The notes under the pieces: model-generated
Database searches by the model: none
What the model was told of the DNA's origin: nothing
What the model saw: only the letters and a program-made list of their open reading frames with translations
Made by a program: the position numbers and the translations under genes
From: Varroa destructor
Lineage: Eukaryota > Arthropoda > Arachnida > Mesostigmata > Varroidae
Direction: 5' to 3'
DNA: 64,000 nucleotides
Assembly: GCF_002443255.2 (NCBI RefSeq)
Contig: NW_019211458.1
Location: forward strand, 39,689,897-39,753,896
In this document: in pieces, positions 43,001 through 52,000 of the stretch
Layout: each line of letters begins with the position of its first letter
Position numbering within the stretch: the stretch's first letter is position 1

Positions 43001-46000
43001 TTAGCTTGCTGCATTACCGTCCGAGTGGCAAAAATTGTCTGTAATATTTACTGCAGTGAAATAGATAATTGTACAAATTAATCGAAGGTAAATTAAAGGC
43101 AATCTGCAATAGTGAGCCAGAAGTGATCCTGGTAAACCAATCATTGCTCTTTTTTGCTAGGATCACTTTAATAAGCATCTTATGGTTATTTTCACTTGTA
43201 GAATTATAAGCACAGTTTGTATAATTACAGGCCAGTCATTGAAAATTCCGGTCGGATTTTTAAAATTGTCGGTTTATTGTTGCAATGATGAGGCCGACGG
43301 AAACACTAGGAAGCCATCAGAACAGCAAACATTCTGATATAGTTTTTGTGAGAATAGCACCGTATTATCCGTACATTTTGCACAGAATTTGTAATCCTAG
43401 TTTACATGTATATATATATATATATCAATTAGCGAAATTGCGAGCCTCAGACATCCATAGTGAATGATTTGTCAACCACCATTTGAATAGTTACTGCTAT
43501 CATCTTGTGTATCGGCATCAAATAGGAACTATCTGGTTCTACCTATTTATTCCTCAGTATTTTAGTCTGTAAATGGAACAAATGAATTTCTAGTCAGCGT
43601 TGCGCAACAGGTTCAGGTTTGCCGTAGTTTTATTAAGGCAAAGGTCGTTTTTCATAGACTTGCACGAATTTTAAGCATCTCTAATATCCACCAATTAAAA
43701 TTTTAAATACTAAATGTTATTTAAAAACCACTAGCTCCGATCTGATTGAAATAGTATTAATAACATTTTGTTATGGCTGTTTGCTGATTTCGGTTAATAC
43801 TGCCTTTGACTTGTCCTGTCATGCTCATCGATCGTTCCGCTCCTGGCTCCCCTTTCTTCTAGCCGAACTTCTGATCGTTTCATCTGTGCGAAGCATCGAA
43901 CGCCATCTTGGACAGTACGAGTTCTCCGTATCTCCCCCGCCGCGCCCGTCCCCAAGTAACTCTCCCTTTTCCCTCTCCCTCTCTCCCCACGCTCCTTTAG
44001 TTCGGTCGGTCGCCCGCGACGCAGTGGACTGACGCCGATTCTACCACAAACCGCTGTTGCTACTACTATGAAGTGTGCATTACGATGACTGGTTGTGAGG
44101 CGTTCAGCCCGTCATCGTAGTGGCTTAGTTGCAGTCGTCGTCGTCGCTGGGTCGACGCCTGGGGCATCCACGGGGTCAGAGGTGTCCGCGTCCGCGGATT
44201 GGTGAACGGCGTTAGTACCACTTACCGTTTTGCCGGTAGATGCTTTCTCGTGTGGCAGCACTGTCTATTCATCCGCTGGCCTCTGGCATGACGCCGCCTC
44301 GGGCTGCTTAAGCAGGCACTGTCCAAGCGTTACGAACACCTTTTAGCTGTCCGGCCTTTTGATACACATAGGAGAGGACCACATCTGAACGTTCGTTATG
44401 ACTATGCCTTATGCATATGTTTAATGCAGCAGCACGGCTTCGTATTCGCAGGAACAAATACCTACTGAGAAGCGAGTCAGGATCGGACAGAGAAAGGTAG
44501 ACCAGAACAGCTCCCATCTATAGAGAAAAAATGAATTCCGCCTGGATTCTGCCATTGCTTTAATCCTTTAAGGCTTAGGGTTTATTCCGGCCAAGTGCTC
44601 AGTACGGCTGCAAATAGGACCAATACCTTCTCGCGGTGAGTTCGGCAGTAGTAATAAATCTGTCAAAGAAAACAAGTGAAGTCAGTATAGTATTCGGAAT
44701 GGGCGAGATCGGACACGTAATTTAGGTCTAGTCTCTGCTGTGATAGTTGCCCGCGTGGACAATATCGCTCTTATTCGCGGGCCATTTCAAACTGCACGAC
44801 GTATCAGTCCTGGACAAACTATACGGTATATTTGTCAGGGTCAAGATCAATTAGTTGTTTCAGGTCCAAAGCTCAAATCACAGCGTTCGTTGGCATGACG
44901 GCCTATGTGCTAATGAAGCAGAGCTGGCTCCGCTGAACTCTCTGCTTGGTAAATGACATAGTCATTTACGAGGTGCTAATTGATGATCCACGATCGCTAA
45001 CTCAATCGGCAAACATCTTTTTTAATTCAGTTTTTAATAACACGAAGAACGGATATAAAATATCTTAGCAAGGCGTTAAAAAAAAATGGGTAGATATTGG
45101 GTTGGAGTAAAATCAAACGTAGCAGGTATCGAATACTAGTCAACCCACTAAGTTGTGTTGTTGTTATTATCATGCGTAGAAGCTGCTATCATATCATCTT
45201 GTCAAACCTTCTCTATATAAGACGGATTAATGTCTCGTATTGAAAATGTCATCAATAAACACTGTAAATATGTAGAGAAATTCATGTGAAGGAAAAATGA
45301 ACCTCATAACGAGGCCACTGACACTGCACGCTAGCTATCGTAAGGATTAGCGACGACTTATAAATATGTATTAGAAAAAAATACATACCTGCATGCAGCC
45401 AGCTACGTGTTTGCACGCAGGTATCGAGACTTTGTCAGAAAAAAAACACTAGTGGTAAACAACTCGAGCTTCAGTGTATTGTTGATAATATTTATTCATA
45501 CATAAATAACTGGAGCTGCTGCTGCTGCTAGACGCGACGGGACGGCATCCATCGGGGTTCGCCCTGCGCACGACAGCGCGGATTTACCTTTAACTTTGTG
45601 CATGTAATGGTATCGAAACGGTGCGTGCAACGGTTTACTCGTGAGGTCTTCAGATCTCCTATATCGCAGACTTGACAAGCTTACCGTTACGGAAATTACG
45701 TGCGACTAAGCTAAATAACTATTTTTATCGAGAGCTTGACGAAAGTGACCCAGCCTCGTATAGCTTGAGTGTTCGCTTCGGCAGACAAAAAAGGTGTTCA
45801 AAGGTGGCTTGGCGAAACAACAACCCAGTCCGTTTCGGCCAATCCTAAAAATGAATAGGCCTCTTCATTCGGGATATACAAGCTGTTTTCTATTATTCGT
45901 TTACAATTTATCCTATGATTGATCACTACGGTTTACAAGTCAGAAAAATGGCAATAATCTGTCGGTAAAGATGTTCTTAATAGTAGATAGCATGCGCTAA

Positions 46001-49000
46001 ACATACGGATGGCTTCGAAGATGCTGCGGCGGTAACTTCACTACTCATCAGCGGAAAAAGGAAGGAACACTAAATCATACGTACTGCAAAAAAGAAATAG
46101 AAAAGATTACTCGAGGATGCAACACCCATGGTCAGCTAACCAAATTACTCGAAACAAATTTTACGGACGGTTCTATTCTTTTGAACAGTTACTGTACAAA
46201 AAAACATATTTAATGTTCCATTGAAGAAAATGCATACTTTGTGGTAGATTGAATGCGGCCGTTAAATTACCTATCCTAGTGGATTAGTAATAACAAACGA
46301 ACTCATGAGTGAGAGCAGCCGTTCAAAAGTGTCATTTTCTATAATATCGATTCCACATTTTACCCCATATTCAGTCTAGTTGGGCGTGTATGGAAATATC
46401 CTTACAAATTTACTGGTTTCATTCACCAAATTAAGGAACATAATAACGAGCTATCGAAGGTTGTCGAGTCGTAGTCGCTTATCGGCCTTTCATCTAGGTT
46501 CCCTGTAGAACTGTGGTACGATAACCCGACGAACGGATTGTCAAAAGCTGAGCGTAAAAATCAAGCCCAGCCAAGGATTCTATTTGAATATTAGCTCCTG
46601 CTGCTTTTGCCGGCTCTGTTTCGTATTCGTCCCTAACCTACGACGACTACTAAAGTATCAAAACAAAAAAAGAAATTGTGCACTGTTTGCGTGTCAAAGT
46701 AGACGTCAGGTTTGCGTCACCGTTCAGAACGATTAAAAGCCTTTGCTTCCGCTTAACTTCGTACTCCCACTTAAGTTTGCTCTAGCCTGTCCTTCCGCTC
46801 TTCCCCAAACGAACAAAAACTATGGCAGTTACCAGCGAGTGTATCAGTGGCGAATGCCAATACCCGGCCTGGCCATCCCTTGACGTCAGCGTAAATATCA
46901 GCAATGGCGAACCCGATGCTACGACACCTCAGAAGACAATGACATAGGACCATAACATTGTTATCGCTTACCGGTGATAGTTAAACGGCGAGTATGCTCA
47001 GGAATGGATTGACTTTCTTCAGCAGCTTCAGTAAGCAGACCATCGATGGGTTGCGTTTCACTTGGGCAACGGAAAGGGCAAATATTTGTTTGACAGGCGC
47101 AAGGGGTATCGGTATTGGAAAAGCAGCACTATTATCAAAAAAAGGCAAACGTATATTTCCTAAGGCTATCTACAATTTACTCTGTAGACAATGTGTCTGC
47201 CGCTTCTGTACCTAAGCACCCCATACATACGTACAAGCTCACTTCGAAACGGGCCGTCGAAACTCTCCGAATGTCTCATATCGCCGAGAGCGGGGGGAAT
47301 TCAGGGCTTATGCACACGTAAACGGAACAAATCGTTTCGACGAACAACGTTTGGCTGTGTTGTTGGCTGATTGTAGCGAAAATACAAGACCCAATAGACA
47401 TATGCATCAAAGTAAGACATTTTGCTCATTGCCACGTCCATATATCAATCAACGATATTCTACTGAATCTATTAAATAATGATAGAGCCTTAGTTTATTT
47501 AGGCAGTAGTTCGGCCGAACGCAGTTTAATGAATTGTGCTATTGCTAATGTCATAATTATGATTTCTTTGCCACACGTTATAGAGCTTCTGGCGCGCACT
47601 TTCGTACAATGATAATGATAATAATAATAAATGAAACGTTTTGCCGTATCATGGAAGAGCCCTATTTCGTCGCCTCCACAGCAGCAGCGTCATCCACCAC
47701 AGTAACAGACGGTTGGTTGGAAAATTTATTGCCGATATTCACCTCTGATACCCTTTCTCGCCGAAGAGCGGACGGGTATCCGTTGTTAGTCATCACTGGC
47801 CACTGCTTTCTGTCCCCTTCTATGGAATCTTCTTCGACTTCAATGCACCCCTCGCGTGGCTATGTTTGTGCGTGTATGTGTCAGCGGGATTTTCACTATT
47901 GTTTGTTACATCGACGGATTGCGCACTTCTCGGTACATGACTGGCAATCTTCTTCAACGGCACGCACACCGCAAGTGAAGCACTCGATAAATAGACCAGC
48001 TATATTATACCGAAAGCTATTGCTAGGATAGCTAGATCACAATAAAGTTGTTTTTGGATTACCAATAAAATACGGAAGCGCATGAAATAAACAGAGGAAA
48101 CAAAGCGAGAAAGGAAGGAAGTCTAAACTCCATATATTCTACCTATGTGAATGTGTTTGATGACCTTTTTCACATAAATACGAGCGATAGGTGGTTATAG
48201 ACGATCTGGCAGATAATTAAGCCGACCGGATCGTTGTTTCCGCAACGGCATTAATAACAACAAAGAAAAAAAATTAGCATATGCCCTCGCTGGCTTGCCT
48301 TTTACCTGAACGCTTCGTGACGGTGAATATCTGAAAAGTCACAGAACTGCTAATGGGTAATCAGCAGAAGCGAAGGATTAACCAGCAACTAGCGATCAAT
48401 AAACAATTAGTAAGGTAATCCAGTTAGCGCATACGGGCCAGTTATACAAGAGCTTTATTCCGTAGCGCGCTAACTTTAATAGATCAGTTCCTTGTTAGCT
48501 GGTTTAGTCCTGTCCTCTTCGATACCTAACTGTCTTTCGTATAGTTCTGCCCAAGTTACCAAATCAAGTAACTATCGCAGAACTATAAGGTCGCGTATCT
48601 GATCGCGGCGTGATCTGCGAGGCAGATGCGCCCTTCACAACATACGGCCATCGATCATTGAATTTCAGTTTCGGCGAATGGTTGATACGGCATATTATTA
48701 CTGCATGTTATGACGCTTCGTAGAGGCGCTCATTTGTTAGAGAAATAGCTGAAAAGGTCAGCAGTCGATGGAAAAAAACAGTATTTTACATTCCGCTGTG
48801 TAATCCCATCTTTTGCAAGTTGCGGCGAGGGCTTGAGTAGCCTCAGCCGTACTGCAGGTCCCCTTTTCCGATGACCCCCATAAAGCCTGAAACCTGAGCT
48901 TACATAAATGGCGTCGTTTTCGTTTTATTTAGTCCTAGAGGTTACATTCGTACGCCACAAACTACACACGTTGCCTTGTTGAGGAACAGTTAGCAGCAAT

Positions 49001-52000
49001 CACACTAAATTCAATGAACCTTTTCTGAGTATCGTAGACTGCTGGTATAGTTGCTTCAAAGCGAATATTTACCAACCCTTCATTCGACCAAAATGAGTCG
49101 ACAGCTGTGAATTTCGATCCAAAATGGCCTAATACCTCAGATGATACGTTTCTTGTATATAACGAAAGTGGCAATGTATCGTTTTGTTCCGCTGTCGAAT
49201 TTTCAATTAAATTTTTAATTTATTTAGGCCAAGAGTAATCAACAACGGCTAATGAAATCACCGGAAAGTCAGGACTCGATCGTTGAGCCTCTTGCCAAAA
49301 TAATTGTTAGCAGTTCGAGAATGTCACATTTTAAGCCTATCAGGATGCTTCTGATAAGCGAGTTGCAGACACGACTCACGTACAAAATTTATAAATGTAC
49401 AATAATTTTGGCGGGCACGAATTTTGATGAAGTTAATAATTTAGACTGTATGGAATATACGTTAGAACACTGCGCTCAACACGTCTCCCGACCGACGGGA
49501 TCTAGACGCATTAAGTGGCTAAATTATTGGTTTTCTGAGTCCGAACTTTAAGATATTTGAAAGTGACTTTTTTTTGTGTATGATGAAGTTGATGGATCAA
49601 AGCAAAGTTAAGCTAAACTAGAGCATTTAGATGATAACTTTGCCAAGCAATGAAAATGGAACTGGGGGTCCTAACGTTACAAATCAGTGTTCTATGATGC
49701 ACGCTAACGAATGTGGGTCTTCTACTTACTGAATTTAAAGCAGAATAATTTACATTGTCAAGTCTATGAAAATGACTGCTATAAAAAACAGGTTCTGAAT
49801 GGCACAACAATGCAGACCCAAATTCAAATTAAGTGTCTATTTTTATATTTTGCTTTTTAAAAGCATTTTCCAGTAGGAGGTATCCAAGCTAACTATCCGT
49901 TATGCTGGCTTTCGTGAAATTTCCCATATATTTTAATGCAACGGTCGACATTCTAAAACGATTTTCACTACATATCAAGTCCGCACGGTCAAAACAATAT
50001 TGCAACGCCGTTTAAGCGCCCCATATTACGATCACGTTTAGGCGTTTTCAAGCTCAGCCTTTGCATCTTTTTTTTGCTCGTGGGCAAAGTTCATTCGTTA
50101 TTACTACACGTCGTTCATAGGACACATCCGTCGTCCACAGGGGAAGTGTTTCCTGAAATAAGCGCTATCAAAAATCACACACAAAAGATAATACGAATAC
50201 TATTATGCAATCGTATATGCATTAGTTAGGCCTTAGAAAAATCATCTCAACTTAAACGTGCGCTGATGAAAATTACAGATGGCTGCTGAAAACAGTATTT
50301 CTCTGATCGTTGTCCGAATCTCCTTTTCATTGCTAATTGTTGGCACAGGATACCATCATAGTTCATCATTACCTAACTAATTTCAACGCCTTTGTCCACA
50401 TTTAAATCTACCCATATCATTGACTTTCTTGGTGATTGCAAGCAAACGGGACACTAATCGATAGCATTATAGACTGTATAATTGAAAATAACGAATTGCA
50501 AAGTAATAACTTATCATCTCATTAATTACCTCGAGTGACACACAGTAAAGCTTAACTTATTTTGTTATTTCTGCGAATCCTTATTGTTGGACAATAGTGT
50601 AGCCTGTTGAGAGCCTATACGCATTTACATTAGTCGACTGCACAATATCGTCCAGTTACTGACAAAGTTTGTGTCCTGGAAACCGTCATTTTCGGTCGAC
50701 ACTGGGCTTTGACGATTCATTACAAAACAAACAGACGTTTCGGAAAAGTTTCATAATATACAATAGCTGCGCGGAGAAGATGTCCTTCAACGTATCGTTC
50801 GTACGAAGTCATCCCCGTGTTTAATCCTATCTAAATCTATCAAAGCGTCACTGACAGCTCATAGCTCATAGCTTCCATTCGGGTAACTCCGATTGGATTT
50901 TCTAAGATATCGATCCGAAGAATATCGTAAGAAATACTGATTAATTGTTAGACTTGTACGAAGAACATAATATCGAATCAATGTTTCGTTTTAAAGGCAT
51001 CCTACGCCGAGATGGATTTTTCAGTATGATTATTATTGCTTTTCAATTAATGAATTAGCCATGTGAATTATGTACAGCACAGACAGGATTGAGGTATCAA
51101 TCAACTCCAAGCTTCCACGTATCGTTACAAATGTGTGTGTTCGGAATCATTCAGGATGGTGGTCGAACGTAAGATCCAAATAGGCCAAAACTGTGAAGTA
51201 GTCGTGAACTGTCTACAGATCAGTGTATTCCACAGTACAGGATTTGGCATTCAAGAATAACGGAATCCTCCGATCTTTTCTGTTTCACCTGCTTCTTGGT
51301 CTTCATGCATTTGAGCGACAGCTATGTTCCAACAGCAAAGCTTCGAGCATCAACGCGAGCCGAAGAAGCGGAATCACGCTTGAGAAAGCTGATAAGGCAC
51401 CGAAAAACTTCACACAGAATCACACGTCATCAGGCCACGCTTCCGGGACACTGGCAGTCATCTGTCGAATGTGTTTTTAGTCTTAGCGACGGCCTCCTCG
51501 ACGCTTCTCACAGTGACAGACGCTGTACGCACATCTTAGCAGAAAGTTGTATACATGTATATACGCCTAAAGCATCCAAACAAAACAAAACAGGGTTGGT
51601 GGCGGCTTTGACGAATAGCTAATCCCCAAAAGGCCTACTCTGTAATACATAATTTTGTGTGTGTGTGTGTGTGTTTGTGTGTGCATAAGGCTCATAAGAA
51701 AGGCGCTTTACTGAGCCATATAGTGCCGTGCTATTATCTAAATAATGAATTTTCAATGTCATTTGTAGCTACAGTATATCCGCATGACTGTTTGCGAGAC
51801 AAAAAAAAATAGCCAACGTCAATACGTAAAAGGGTACCGTATCGAATTTGATCCGAATCTAGTGAGAACGTTATGTCCACGCTAGAAATCATGCCTTATA
51901 TCTATGGTTTTCTGGTTCTATCGTATGTTACTATGCAGGTATTAGTCATAAGCGTGTTTGGAAAACATCATATAGATCATATCATATGTAATATTTGATA

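Noticed and set aside
47609..48031. Plus-strand open frame of 140 codons
   Set aside because: It starts in an ATA/ATG simple repeat, has no family motif, and lies in the KCTD intron without usable splice sites.
48962..49200. Minus-strand frame with a protein-like stretch (KFTAVDSFWSNEG and following)
   Set aside because: The composition looked protein-like, but there is no ATG, no matching family and no acceptor/donor pair in phase.
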